A stretch of DNA of 64,000 nt from contig JAJTJC010000036.1 of the NCBI GenBank assembly GCA_021295155.1, positions 1,054,001 through 1,118,000 of the forward strand, given 5' to 3'. The position numbers and the translations under genes are program-made. This document shows, piece after piece, positions 53,497 to 62,211 of this stretch (its first letter is position 1; each line of letters opens with the position of its first letter). This stretch comes from Flavobacteriaceae bacterium D16 (GTDB taxonomy: Bacteria; Bacteroidota; Bacteroidia; Flavobacteriales; Flavobacteriaceae). The notes under the pieces were generated by a model, which was not told the DNA's origin, searched no databases, and worked only from the letters and a program-made list of their open reading frames with translations.

Positions 53497-54458
53497 AATA
53501 TTTGTATTTCATATTGATGTTTTGGGTATGCCTTCCGATTCAGGCACAGGAAGAGCAGCCAAATTATGCCCGTATGGCTGAGGTGTTTTCAGAAATGTAC
53601 AACAGTGCCAATTATGATGGTATCTACGAGCTATACGATATTAGAATGAAAAAGGCTTTTACTCTTATGGAAACGCGAAATTTCTACGGGGAAAATGTCA
53701 AAAGGCTAACCGGAGCTATTAAATCCATGAATTTTGTAGGCTTGCGCGACGGGGCCCATGTGTATCGGGTAGAATTTGACCGGTCTGTGGCAGATTTAGT
53801 TTTATCACTTAACGGACAGAACAGGATAAGCGGATTGTTTATTTCTCCCCCTAAACCCCTTGGAACGGCAATCCTGGAGCGAAATAGCACTCCCATGATG
53901 CTTCCCTTTGAAGACGAATGGTTTGTGTACTGGGGAGGAGTAACAGAGGCGCAAAACTATCATGTACGGGAAATGAGCCAGCAGTTTGCCTATGATATAT
54001 TGAAGGTTAAAGACGGATCTTCATTCGAGGGCGATCCCAAAGACAATGAGAGTTATTACGCTTTTGGAAAAGATATTATTGCCCCCTGTAATGCGCGAAT
54101 TGTACAAGTAATAGATGGGGTGCCGGATAATATACCCGGAGAAGTGAATACACAGGATCTAACCGGAAATACCCTAGTTTTACAAACTGATGCCGGTGAA
54201 TATATTTTATTTGCACACCTTCAGGAGGGTTCAATCATCGTGGAAGAGGGTCAGGAAGTAGTTCAGGGTGAGCTCATGGCAAAATGCGGTAACTCTGGGA
54301 ATTCAACAGAACCTCATTTGCACCTGAGTTTGCAAAACACCCTGGAAATGGAAGATGCTATCGGAGGAAAATTGTTTTTCGAACGTCTCCTGGTCAATGG
54401 AGAACTTCAGGTAGATTACCTGCCTGTGAAGGAACAGTTTATAAGAAATACGAATTAA
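53493..54458 (+). CDS. Exported M23-like peptidase with DUF3887-like N-terminus
   Basis: 321 residues, GTG start inside the sucA stop (GTGA overlap). Signal peptide (FILMFWVCLPIQAQ), an N-terminal alpha/beta region (~20-120) like DUF3887, and a LytM/M23 domain (~190-310) with the metal-site motifs NYHVREM...YAFGKD, LFAHLQEG and EPHLHLSL. The usual NxHxGxD is altered, so catalysis is plausible but not certain. The position between sucA and sucB is odd and may be only operon read-through. Confidence 0.82.
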   Translation: MKYLYFILMFWVCLPIQAQEEQPNYARMAEVFSEMYNSANYDGIYELYDIRMKKAFTLMETRNFYGENVKRLTGAIKSMNFVGLRDGAHVYRVEFDRSVADLVLSLNGQNRISGLFISPPKPLGTAILERNSTPMMLPFEDEWFVYWGGVTEAQNYHVREMSQQFAYDILKVKDGSSFEGDPKDNESYYAFGKDIIAPCNARIVQVIDGVPDNIPGEVNTQDLTGNTLVLQTDAGEYILFAHLQEGSIIVEEGQEVVQGELMAKCGNSGNSTEPHLHLSLQNTLEMEDAIGGKLFFERLLVNGELQVDYLPVKEQFIRNTN

Positions 54459-54484
54459 CTTAATTAATGATAAAAGGATAACTC

Positions 54485-55720
54485 ATGATCTTAGAAATGA
54501 AGGTTCCCTCTCCAGGGGAATCCATAACTGAAGTAGAAATAGCCGAATGGTTGGTGAGTGACGGTGACTATGTAGAAAAAGACCAGGCTATTGCTGAAGT
54601 AGATTCGGATAAAGCCACGCTCGAACTTCCTGCGGAACAAAGTGGGATCATCACCCTGAAGGCAGAAGAAGGAGATGCGGTTGAAGTAGGGCAGGTAGTC
54701 TGCCTGATTGATACCAGTGCCAAAAAGCCTGAAGGAGCTTCCGCAGCTAGTGCTAATGGTGAGGAAACTAAGGTAGAGGCACCAAAGGAAGTAGCACAAG
54801 AGCAGTCAGCCCCTGAAGCAAAAAAAGAAGCCGCAGCAACCTATGCTACCGGAACGGCTTCTCCTGCCGCTAAAAAGATTCTGGATGAGAAAGGAATAGA
54901 TCCTGCTACGGTTCAGGGTACCGGCAGGGATGGCCGAATAATTAAAGAAGACGCCATGAAAGCTGTACCTGCTATGGGAACACCAACAGGAGGCAGTCGG
55001 GGAGAAACCCGAACCAAACTATCTATGCTTCGGAGAAAGGTGGCGGAAAGGCTGGTAGCCGCTAAAAACGAGACGGCAATGCTGACTACCTTCAATGAGG
55101 TAGACATGTCTGCCATTTTTGAACTCCGTAAAGAATACAAGGAAACTTTTAAGGAAAAACATGGGGTTAGCCTCGGATTCATGTCGTTTTTTACCAAAGC
55201 TGTGATCCGGGCCTTGAAAGAATTTCCTGCAGTAAATTCCATGATAGATGGAAAAGAAATGATCACCTACGATTTCTGTGATATTAGTATTGCGGTTTCC
55301 GGACCAAAAGGATTAATGGTACCCGTGATCCGAAACGCAGAAAACCTCACCTTCCGAGGTGTAGAATCAGAGGTTAAAAGGCTGGCAATACGAGCAAGGG
55401 ACGGACAGATCACTGTAGATGAGATGACCGGGGGAACCTTTACCATTTCCAACGGTGGAGTATTCGGCTCCATGCTTTCCACCCCAATTATCAACCCGCC
55501 TCAAAGCGGTATACTCGGGATGCATAATATTGTAGAGCGACCCATAGCGAAAGAGGGTGCTGTTGTAATTGCACCAATCATGTATGTAGCTCTTTCCTAT
55601 GACCACCGTATTATTGATGGCAGGGAGTCGGTAGGGTTTTTGGTAGCTGTTAAGGAGGCCCTGGAAAATCCTGTGCAAATTCTAATGGAAGGCAATGTTA
55701 AAAAGGCCCTGGAACTATAA
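54485..55720 (+). CDS. sucB: Dihydrolipoyllysine succinyltransferase (2-oxoglutarate dehydrogenase E2)
   Basis: 411 residues. Lipoyl domain (1-80) with lipoyl-Lys in VDSDKATLELPAE, an Ala/Glu-rich linker, an E1/E3-binding domain (~125-160, ATGTASPAAKKILDEKGID) and the catalytic domain ending with ALSYDHRIIDGRESV. Paired with sucA across the inserted M23 gene. The terminator at 55744 follows. Confidence 0.95.
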   Translation: MILEMKVPSPGESITEVEIAEWLVSDGDYVEKDQAIAEVDSDKATLELPAEQSGIITLKAEEGDAVEVGQVVCLIDTSAKKPEGASAASANGEETKVEAPKEVAQEQSAPEAKKEAAATYATGTASPAAKKILDEKGIDPATVQGTGRDGRIIKEDAMKAVPAMGTPTGGSRGETRTKLSMLRRKVAERLVAAKNETAMLTTFNEVDMSAIFELRKEYKETFKEKHGVSLGFMSFFTKAVIRALKEFPAVNSMIDGKEMITYDFCDISIAVSGPKGLMVPVIRNAENLTFRGVESEVKRLAIRARDGQITVDEMTGGTFTISNGGVFGSMLSTPIINPPQSGILGMHNIVERPIAKEGAVVIAPIMYVALSYDHRIIDGRESVGFLVAVKEALENPVQILMEGNVKKALEL

Positions 55721-55743
55721 ATAAAACAGAACAATCTGAGGGT

Positions 55744-55770
55744 GTCCTCCGAGACTAGGTTTCGGGGGAC
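55744..55770 (+). terminator. Terminator of the sucA-sucB operon
   Basis: GTCCTCCGA (55744-55752) pairs with TCGGGGGAC (55762-55770) and is followed by a T-rich stretch (ATTTCTTTTTC). It overlaps the 3' end of the convergent gene. Confidence 0.75.
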
Positions 55771-56225
55771 ATTTCTTTTTCAGGCTTTAGTCTGAGGTAG
55801 AGGCATTTTTTATCATAATCAATGATCGCCTTGCCCTTTTTAAGAATATCAGCCCCAATAATCCCGTCAACGGGCAGCGCTTTATGTGCCTGAAGAGCTT
55901 CATTCACATGAACCAGGTCAAAAAGGACAAGCTTGTGTTTGTTTTTTTTCCAGTCACCAATCTCCAGTTTATTTTTGGAAGAGACTAGTGTGGCCATGTT
56001 GGTAGCCCCGGCTCCGGCCGCTTTTACCTTAGATTCCCTGGTGGTGAGATTGAAATACGCAATTTTATCAAAACTAACACAGGTATTGGAAGCACCGGTA
56101 TCAACAATGAACCTGCCAGCTTGCCCATTTATCTTGGCTCTAATTTCAAAATGATTGGTGGAGGTAAATACCAGGGGTACCCTTACGTAATTTTTCTTTT
56201 CCAGAAACTTCTTGAGACTGGCCAT
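55755..56225 (-). CDS. Retropepsin-like aspartic protease
   Basis: 156 residues from the ATG at 56225 (MASLKKFLEKK), supported by a perfect minus-strand -7 box 16 bp upstream; an upstream ATG at 56291 would overlap tatD. The active-site motif is FIVDTGASNT, with the second strand of the fold in VDGIIGADILKKGKAIIDY. A soluble single-lobe aspartyl protease, presumably dimeric. No signal peptide. Target unknown. Confidence 0.85.
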   Translation of the reverse strand: MASLKKFLEKKNYVRVPLVFTSTNHFEIRAKINGQAGRFIVDTGASNTCVSFDKIAYFNLTTRESKVKAAGAGATNMATLVSSKNKLEIGDWKKNKHKLVLFDLVHVNEALQAHKALPVDGIIGADILKKGKAIIDYDKKCLYLRLKPEKEMSPET

Positions 56226-56240
56226 GAAAAGCTGTTTTGA

Positions 56241-56248
56241 CAAAGATA
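56241..56248 (-). promoter_or_regulatory. -7 element of the retropepsin promoter
   Basis: CAAAGATA on the plus strand is TATCTTTG on the minus strand, a perfect TAnnTTTG match 16 bp upstream of the start at 56225. This favours that start over 56291. Confidence 0.55.
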
Positions 56249-56264
56249 ATTCTATTTTTGTTCC

Positions 56265-57032
56265 ATGGTTATTACAGATACACATTGTCACCTCTACGTG
56301 GAAGCTTTTGAGGAGGACCTGGATTCCGTTATTTCCCGGGCCATAGCACTAGGGGTTTCACGTTTTTTTATCCCCGCTATTGATTCAGGATACACGCAGT
56401 CAATGCTCCACTTAAAGAAAAACTACCCTGATCAGGTTTTTCTCATGGCGGGCTTGCATCCCACTCATGTGAAAGAAAATTATAAGGAGGAACTCGAACA
56501 CGTAAAAGCCTTGTTAGCCAAAGGCGATTATTGTGCTGTTGGAGAGATTGGGATTGACCTGTATTGGGATAAATCTTTTTTCCGAGAGCAACAGGAGGCA
56601 TTCCGAACACAGATCCGGTGGGCAAAGAAAAATAGTTTGCCGATTGTTATCCATTGTAGGGAGTCTTTTGACGAAATCTTTGAGATCTTAGAGGAGGAAA
56701 AAGGGGAGGACCTGCGGGGCATCTTCCATTGTTTTACAGGCACTTTGGAACAGGCACACAGGGCTATTGGCTATAATATGAAATTAGGTATTGGCGGTGT
56801 GGTTACCTTTAAGAATGGAAAGATTGATCAATTTCTGGGGCAAATAGACTTAAAACATATTGTACTGGAAACCGATTCGCCCTACCTGGCACCCGTACCG
56901 TATCGGGGGAAAAGAAACGAAAGTAGTTACCTGCGGGAAATCCTTGAAAAAATCTCTATTATTTATAATAAGCCGATAGAGGAGATTGCCCGGATAACTA
57001 CTGAAAATTCCAAAGTGGTTTTTGGAATATGA
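56265..57032 (+). CDS. tatD: TatD-family DNase/metal hydrolase
   Basis: 255 residues, a TIM-barrel with all TatD metal motifs: DTHCHLY, AVGEIGIDLYWD, VIHCRES, GIFHCFTG and ETDSPYLAP. Family members are exonucleases or quality-control nucleases. It is divergent from the retropepsin gene and about 40 bp upstream of ansA. Confidence 0.92.
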   Translation: MVITDTHCHLYVEAFEEDLDSVISRAIALGVSRFFIPAIDSGYTQSMLHLKKNYPDQVFLMAGLHPTHVKENYKEELEHVKALLAKGDYCAVGEIGIDLYWDKSFFREQQEAFRTQIRWAKKNSLPIVIHCRESFDEIFEILEEEKGEDLRGIFHCFTGTLEQAHRAIGYNMKLGIGGVVTFKNGKIDQFLGQIDLKHIVLETDSPYLAPVPYRGKRNESSYLREILEKISIIYNKPIEEIARITTENSKVVFGI

Positions 57033-57074
57033 AGGAGGAAAGCATAAATGGACTTACCTTAACCCATTTAATTC

Positions 57075-58103
57075 ATGAATGAAAAGGTTAACATACTGAT
57101 TATCTATACCGGGGGTACCATTGGAATGGTAAAGGAGTATAAATCCGGTGTTCTTAAGGCTTTTGATTTTGGGAAGGTAGTGGAACAGATCCCGGAACTG
57201 CGACAGCTGGGTTGCCACATAGACAGTGTTTCTTTCAAAAGGCCGGTGGACTCTTCCGAAATGAACCCGGGCCATTGGACGGCTATTGCCACCCTTATAG
57301 AAAAACATTATGATCAATACGACGGCTTTGTTATACTTCACGGTAGCGATACCATGAGTTACACGGCTTCTGCAATGAGTTTCATGTTGGAAAACCTGAG
57401 TAAGCCAGTAATTTTTACCGGCTCCCAGTTACCCATAGGTGATTTACGCACGGACGCCAAGGAGAATCTTATTACAGCCATACAACTGGCGTCCCTTCAG
57501 GACAAACAAAAGCCCGTTATTAGGGAAGTAGGCCTTTATTTTGAATACAAGCTTTACAGGGCCAACCGGACTACCAAATTAAATTCAGAGCATTTTGAGG
57601 CTTTTGGTTCCCCGAATTTTCCAGCTTTGGCTGAATCAGGGGTGCATCTGAGGATTAACAGGGAAAATCTATTGCAGACCAGTACCCGGAAGAAGTTTAA
57701 GGTGCATAAAGATCTGGATGCCAATGTGGCCATTCTCAAGCTTTTTCCGGGCATGAGCAAAAATTTATTGGAAGGAATATTAAACATTTCAGGATTAAAA
57801 GCCCTGATACTCGAGACCTATGGGGCAGGTAATGCACCAACTGAGTCCTGGATGCTAAATGCACTAAAGTGTGCCCTGGAAAAAGGCCTGCATGTGGTAA
57901 ATGTTACCCAATGTCCAGGAGGCAGCGTAATGATGGGGCGTTACAAGACTAGTCTGGCGCTCAGGGAAATGCAAATAATTGACGGAGGAGACATTACTAC
58001 AGAAGCAGCGGTAACCAAGCTTATGTATTTGCTTGGGAGCAAGGTTTCCCGTAAAGCATTTAAAACCATATTTGAAACCCCACTACGCGGCGAAATGTCC
58101 TAA
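57075..58103 (+). CDS. ansA: Type I L-asparaginase
   Basis: 342 residues. Catalytic Thr in the first motif IYTGGTIGM, second Thr in VILHGSDTMSYTASAMSF near residue 93, C-terminal VVNVTQCPGGSVMMG. The lack of a signal peptide places it with the cytosolic type I enzymes. Probably co-transcribed with tatD. Confidence 0.9.
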   Translation: MNEKVNILIIYTGGTIGMVKEYKSGVLKAFDFGKVVEQIPELRQLGCHIDSVSFKRPVDSSEMNPGHWTAIATLIEKHYDQYDGFVILHGSDTMSYTASAMSFMLENLSKPVIFTGSQLPIGDLRTDAKENLITAIQLASLQDKQKPVIREVGLYFEYKLYRANRTTKLNSEHFEAFGSPNFPALAESGVHLRINRENLLQTSTRKKFKVHKDLDANVAILKLFPGMSKNLLEGILNISGLKALILETYGAGNAPTESWMLNALKCALEKGLHVVNVTQCPGGSVMMGRYKTSLALREMQIIDGGDITTEAAVTKLMYLLGSKVSRKAFKTIFETPLRGEMS

Positions 58104-58172
58104 AATTAACGCGGGAAAATTTTATTTAGTAATAATTTTTTTGTTTCTTGGATGCCCTATTTATCAAGGAAT

Positions 58173-58260
58173 AGAGAGGTGGCCGAGTGGTCGAAGGCGC
58201 ACGCCTGGAAAGTGTGTATACACCAAAAGTGTATCGAGGGTTCGAATCCCTTCCTCTCTG
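58173..58260 (+). tRNA. tRNA-Ser (GGA)
   Basis: 88 nt with a long variable arm. Acceptor AGAGAGG pairs with CCTCTCT, discriminator G; anticodon stem CACGC/GTGTG around loop CTGGAAA gives anticodon GGA; T arm GGGTTCGAATCCC. CCA is not encoded. Confidence 0.95.
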
Positions 58261-58416
58261 CAACAAAATTCCTTGGCGGCACCGCTCAGAACAGCCGATT
58301 TTTATTGGACAAATCAAGATTTGAGCCTGCTTTTCTGCCTCCAAGTTTTAATTTTTTAATTGTATTTTTTATTTTATCTTTAACCCTATTAACTAACTAA
58401 ATTTAAGTTTGAAAAA

Positions 58417-59202
58417 ATGAAAAGATTATTCTCGATCCTGGCCATGGCCGGGTTATTTGTCCTAAGTACAAATACAGTGAGCGCAAAGGCAACAGCTGCA
58501 ATGTCTAACTTGTCAGCTACAGTCAACACAGCAATGGTGATGTTACAGGACGAAGCCGGAGCAGAAGAAGCTAAGGGATTTACACAAGTCTTGAAAGAAC
58601 AATTCATTCAAGGGGGTGCAGGTTTCATGGGCATTGTACTGCTTTGTTTAATTCTGGGTCTGGCCGTTGCGATTGAAAGAATTATTTATCTGAACCTGGC
58701 AAGCACTAACTCTGCTAAGCTTAAGCAACAAGTAGAAGATGCATTGTCTTCAGGAGGAATTGAAGCTGCCAAGGAAATCTGCAGGAACACAAAGGGGCCC
58801 GTTGCTTCTATTTACTACCAGGGTCTTGACCGTGCAGGTGAAAGTGTAGAATCCGCTGAAAAAGCAGTTGTTGCTTATGGTGGGGTTCAAATGGGTCAGC
58901 TTGAGAAAAACGTTTCCTGGCTATCACTCTTTATCGCTATTGCTCCCATGCTTGGTTTCATGGGTACGGTAATTGGTATGATCCAGGCCTTCCAGAAAAT
59001 TAGCGCTGTTGGTAACCTGAGTGCTTCCCTGATTGCAGGTGACATCCAGGTAGCTCTTTTGACTACAGTATTTGGTCTTATCACAGCAATCATCCTGCAA
59101 ATCTTCTATAACTATATCATTGCTAAAATCGATAGTATCGTTAACGATATGGAAGACTCTTCGATCACTTTGATCGATATGCTGGTAGACCACAAGAAAT
59201 AA
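58417..59202 (+). CDS. exbB: ExbB/MotA/TolQ proton channel family protein
   Basis: 261 residues. A signal-like N-terminus (1-23), then three membrane helices (~70-92, ~165-185, ~205-228) and the MLGFMGTVIGMIQAFQKI segment that lines the proton path in ExbB/TolQ. It pairs with the ExbD genes downstream to drive TonB at the inner membrane. A TATCTTTA -7-like box is at 58375-58382. Confidence 0.92.
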   Translation: MKRLFSILAMAGLFVLSTNTVSAKATAAMSNLSATVNTAMVMLQDEAGAEEAKGFTQVLKEQFIQGGAGFMGIVLLCLILGLAVAIERIIYLNLASTNSAKLKQQVEDALSSGGIEAAKEICRNTKGPVASIYYQGLDRAGESVESAEKAVVAYGGVQMGQLEKNVSWLSLFIAIAPMLGFMGTVIGMIQAFQKISAVGNLSASLIAGDIQVALLTTVFGLITAIILQIFYNYIIAKIDSIVNDMEDSSITLIDMLVDHKK

Positions 59203-59226
59203 GTTGAACTCTTAAAAGAACATATT

Positions 59227-59670
59227 ATGAACAAAATTGTAAAAATAGTTCTTGCCGTAATAGGAGTTGTGGCTGCGATTCTGTGGTATAATTTGCCCGG
59301 TAGAGATGTGCCTGTATCAGAGGCTATCGATAATGGCGCAATGAATGCTATGTTTATGCTGATGTACCTCTTATTGGGTATTGCAGTGGCTGCAAGTGTG
59401 CTATTTGCCATTCGCGCCTATTTTTCTAACCCGAAAAGCCTTAAAAAGACTTTAATGCTTATTGTAGGATTTGCGGTTGTAGTAGTTATAGCCTACGCCC
59501 TTTCCGATGGAGACGACGGAACTGTTGAAGCTATGTCCAGCAGGGGTGTGGAAACCACCACTGATGTTGTAAGGAACATCGGTACCGGATTGAATGTGTT
59601 TTTCTTCCTGGTAATTATCGCTGTTGGATCAATGGCATGGGGAGGATTGAAGAAAGTAATTAGTAAATAA
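59227..59670 (+). CDS. ExbB-associated membrane protein
   Basis: 147 residues with about four membrane helices and a short acidic periplasmic loop (LSDGDDGTVEAMSSRGVE). Not a named family here; its constant position between exbB and exbD in this cluster suggests an accessory of the TonB motor. Confidence 0.75.
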   Translation: MNKIVKIVLAVIGVVAAILWYNLPGRDVPVSEAIDNGAMNAMFMLMYLLLGIAVAASVLFAIRAYFSNPKSLKKTLMLIVGFAVVVVIAYALSDGDDGTVEAMSSRGVETTTDVVRNIGTGLNVFFFLVIIAVGSMAWGGLKKVISK

Positions 59671-59682
59671 AAAGGAACAGTT

Positions 59683-60291
59683 ATGCCTAGAAGAGGAGGA
59701 CCACCGGAAGTAAACGCAGGCTCAATGGCAGATATCGCGTTCCTCTTGCTGATCTTTTTCCTGGTGACTACCACCATCGAAACAGACGCAGGATTGGATC
59801 GTATGCTGCCCCCAATTGAACCGCCAGATCAGGATGTGGTGATTAAACAGAAGAATATATTCACTGTAAACATTAACAAAAACGGCCAGCTTCTCGTAGA
59901 AGAGGAACTTCTGGATCTTCGAGATCTCAGGAACAGAGCTGTGGCGTTCCTGGATAATGGTGGTGACGGATCTTGTAATTATTGCAAGGGTGGCAAAGAT
60001 GGCAGTTCTTCGGATAATCCCACAAAGGCAATCATCTCGCTAAAGAATGACCGGGAAACCAAGTATGCTACCTACATTACGGTTCAGAATGAACTGGTTG
60101 GGGCATATAATGAATTGCGGAACCGGGAAGCTCAACGGCTATACGGGAGGAACTTTACGGAAATGGAGGCAGAATTCCTCAATCCGGAAACACCAGCCAG
60201 TATTCGAGACGATTTGAAGGACAAGGTGAAGACCGTTCAGGATTTATTTCCACAAAAGCTGTCTGAAGCCGAAACAGCTGCGAGTAACTAA
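59683..60291 (+). CDS. exbD: ExbD/TolR biopolymer transport protein (first copy)
   Basis: 202 residues. A cytosolic RRGG start, one membrane helix with the proton-relay Asp in ADIAFLLLIFFLV, and a periplasmic domain with a CNYCKGG insert near residue 105. Longer than classical ExbD (~140). Confidence 0.9.
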   Translation: MPRRGGPPEVNAGSMADIAFLLLIFFLVTTTIETDAGLDRMLPPIEPPDQDVVIKQKNIFTVNINKNGQLLVEEELLDLRDLRNRAVAFLDNGGDGSCNYCKGGKDGSSSDNPTKAIISLKNDRETKYATYITVQNELVGAYNELRNREAQRLYGRNFTEMEAEFLNPETPASIRDDLKDKVKTVQDLFPQKLSEAETAASN

Positions 60292-60307
60292 CAAAAGCTA
60301 AGTAATC

Positions 60308-60790
60308 ATGGGTAAATTTAATAAGAAAAAGGATGGGGATGTCCCCGCAGTATCTACGGCGTCTTTGCCAGATATTGTATTTATGCTTTTGTTCTTCTTT
60401 ATGACCGTAACCACTATGAAAGATAGTTCTCTCATGGTTCAAAATACCTTGCCAAATGCAACGGAGGTTAAGAAACTGGAGAAGAAAGACCGGGTCCTGT
60501 ATATCTATGTAGGAAAACCAACCCGGGAGTATCAGAAAGTATTCGGTACAGAACCTAAAATACAATTGAACGATAAGTTCGCTGATGTTTCTGAGGTCGG
60601 TGATTTCATTCTAATGGAACGCGCCAAGAAACCTCAGGAGCTCCAAAACGTGCTTACTACGGCTCTTAAAGTCGATAAGCAAGCCAATATGGGACTTATC
60701 TCGGATATTAAACAGCAACTGAGAAAGGTAAATGCCCTAAAGGTTAATTACACAACCTACGAAGGGGATGCCTTCCGAAATCTCCAGTAA
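60308..60790 (+). CDS. exbD: ExbD/TolR biopolymer transport protein (second copy)
   Basis: 160 residues. A charged start, the membrane helix with Asp in LPDIVFMLLFFFMTV, and a periplasmic domain. Bacteroidota often carry two ExbD paralogues after one ExbB; one may form the hetero-oligomeric stator with the first. A terminator follows. Confidence 0.9.
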   Translation: MGKFNKKKDGDVPAVSTASLPDIVFMLLFFFMTVTTMKDSSLMVQNTLPNATEVKKLEKKDRVLYIYVGKPTREYQKVFGTEPKIQLNDKFADVSEVGDFILMERAKKPQELQNVLTTALKVDKQANMGLISDIKQQLRKVNALKVNYTTYEGDAFRNLQ

Positions 60791-60826
60791 AGGGAGAAGT
60801 ATAGTAAAACTTAAACCAAGGTTAGT

Positions 60827-60860
60827 AACGCTCCAAATGCAATATTTGGAGCGTTTTTTT
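60827..60860 (+). terminator. Strong terminator of the exbB-exbD operon
   Basis: AACGCTCCAAAT (60827-60838) pairs with ATTTGGAGCGTT (60844-60855) around a 5-nt loop, followed by T. Confidence 0.9.
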
Positions 60861-60896
60861 GTGGGAAGCTCCGGGAAATAAGTACCTTTATTAACC

Positions 60897-61583
60897 ATGT
60901 TCAGGACAGTTCAGTTTATCTTCACTCTCTTTCTATCTACTGCGCTTTTTGCTCAGGACTCCCTGTCTGTAGAACAGAATGCGTATCTGGAAGATCAATT
61001 TTATATTGGTTTTACGTATAACCTGCTGTTGAATAAACCTGAGACTGTTACACAACAGAATTTATCCTATGGGTTTCAGGCCGGATTTATTAAGGATATC
61101 CCACTGAATAAAGAGCGTAATTTTGGTATCGGTATTGGACTGGGCTATGCTGTGAATTCGTATTATACGAACATTCAGGCAGTCCAAACGGCTGATGGGA
61201 TCACTTACAGGGTGTTTGATGAAGATTTTGCCTATAAGAGGAATAAAATAGAAACACACCTGGTGGAAATGCCGCTAGAGATTCGATGGAGAAATTCTAC
61301 AGCTACAGAATACAGGTTTTGGCGTATCTACACCGGATTCAAACTGGGCTACGTCGTGGGTTCACGTTCCAAGCTGGTTGCAGACAATTTCAAGGATTCA
61401 TTTTACAACCGGGATACGGAAAATTTTCGTTACGGAGTTGTACTCAATGTAGGGTATAATACTTTTAACATCCACCTGTATTATTCTCTAAATGACTTTT
61501 TCGAAGACAATACCACCCTGGATACAGGCGAAGCTCTTGCCCTAACCCCTATGAGTATAGGGATTATCTTTTATATTCTCTAG
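60897..61583 (+). CDS. PorT-like outer-membrane beta-barrel protein
   Basis: 228 residues. A signal peptide (FIFTLFLSTALFAQ) and an eight-strand-like barrel with aromatic strand ends, as in PorT-family proteins (PorT is needed for type IX secretion in Bacteroidota). It lies between the exb operon and a convergent membrane gene. The family assignment is by layout and should be confirmed. Confidence 0.75.
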   Translation: MFRTVQFIFTLFLSTALFAQDSLSVEQNAYLEDQFYIGFTYNLLLNKPETVTQQNLSYGFQAGFIKDIPLNKERNFGIGIGLGYAVNSYYTNIQAVQTADGITYRVFDEDFAYKRNKIETHLVEMPLEIRWRNSTATEYRFWRIYTGFKLGYVVGSRSKLVADNFKDSFYNRDTENFRYGVVLNVGYNTFNIHLYYSLNDFFEDNTTLDTGEALALTPMSIGIIFYIL

Positions 61584-61602
61584 TTTCTCTCCTTGCTATG
61601 CT

Positions 61603-62211
61603 TTAGAGCCAGAATTTAAAGGTCAGCAATTGGGAGGTCATCCCTAAGAGAAAACCAATTAGCAGTTCGGAACGGCTATGGGCCTGGAAGTAGAGCCGCG
61701 CTGTAGCGATAAGGCCGGCAGCCAGGGTAAATGCACTTATGGCTATAGTAATATTTATTTCGAAATGAATACTTAACCCAATCAGGAACATAAGCAGGGT
61801 GCCCATGCCCATCATATGTAAGCTGCTTTTAAAATTTAGTAAAAGTAAAAACAAACTGGAAGCCGTGGCTGCGATCAATCCGATAAAAAAGTAATAGAGT
61901 TCTACCGTGTAGTTATTGGGAATTACCTTAATCACAATCATAAGTAAGAGTCCAAGGCTAATCATCAAGGGGTATTTCCTTTCACCAACCCCGGGGAGGA
62001 AAATATTACTCACCACGCTCAGGTTCCTCAAAATAAAGTAGATAATAATGGGGATAATTACGGTGAGAATAAAAATGGGCAGGATGTTACCATACTGCAT
62101 TTCCTTCGGACTGTATTTCGGTGTGATCACAAAATAAGATAGCGTACCCATTAGTGGGATAAACAGCGGATGGAATAAATAAGACAGTACTTTGAGGAAT
62201 ACTTTCATCAA
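61603..62211 (-). CDS. Membrane protein with PAP2-like motifs
   Basis: 202 residues, about six membrane helices. A SSLHMMGMG segment and RLYFQAHSRSE (R-x5-H-x3-E) recall motifs 2 and 3 of PAP2 phosphatases, but motif 1 and the PSGH core are not intact, so activity is doubtful. It overlaps the 3' end of rpoN by 4 bp and is probably co-transcribed with it. Confidence 0.65.
   Translation of the reverse strand: MMKVFLKVLSYLFHPLFIPLMGTLSYFVITPKYSPKEMQYGNILPIFILTVIIPIIIYFILRNLSVVSNIFLPGVGERKYPLMISLGLLLMIVIKVIPNNYTVELYYFFIGLIAATASSLFLLLLNFKSSLHMMGMGTLLMFLIGLSIHFEINITIAISAFTLAAGLIATARLYFQAHSRSELLIGFLLGMTSQLLTFKFWL

Noticed and set aside
53913-53921. Exact minus-strand CCATTCGTC inside the M23 gene
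   Set aside because: It is within a coding sequence (codons for Asp-Glu-Trp), has no second copy at 21 bp and no promoter box nearby. Treated as chance.
58126-58400. Reading frames on both strands across tRNA-Ser
   Set aside because: They overlap a well-formed tRNA-Ser and encode no recognisable protein.
61603-62211. Firm call of a PAP2 phosphatase
   Set aside because: Only parts of motifs 2 and 3 are recognisable and motif 1 is missing, so only a resemblance is reported.
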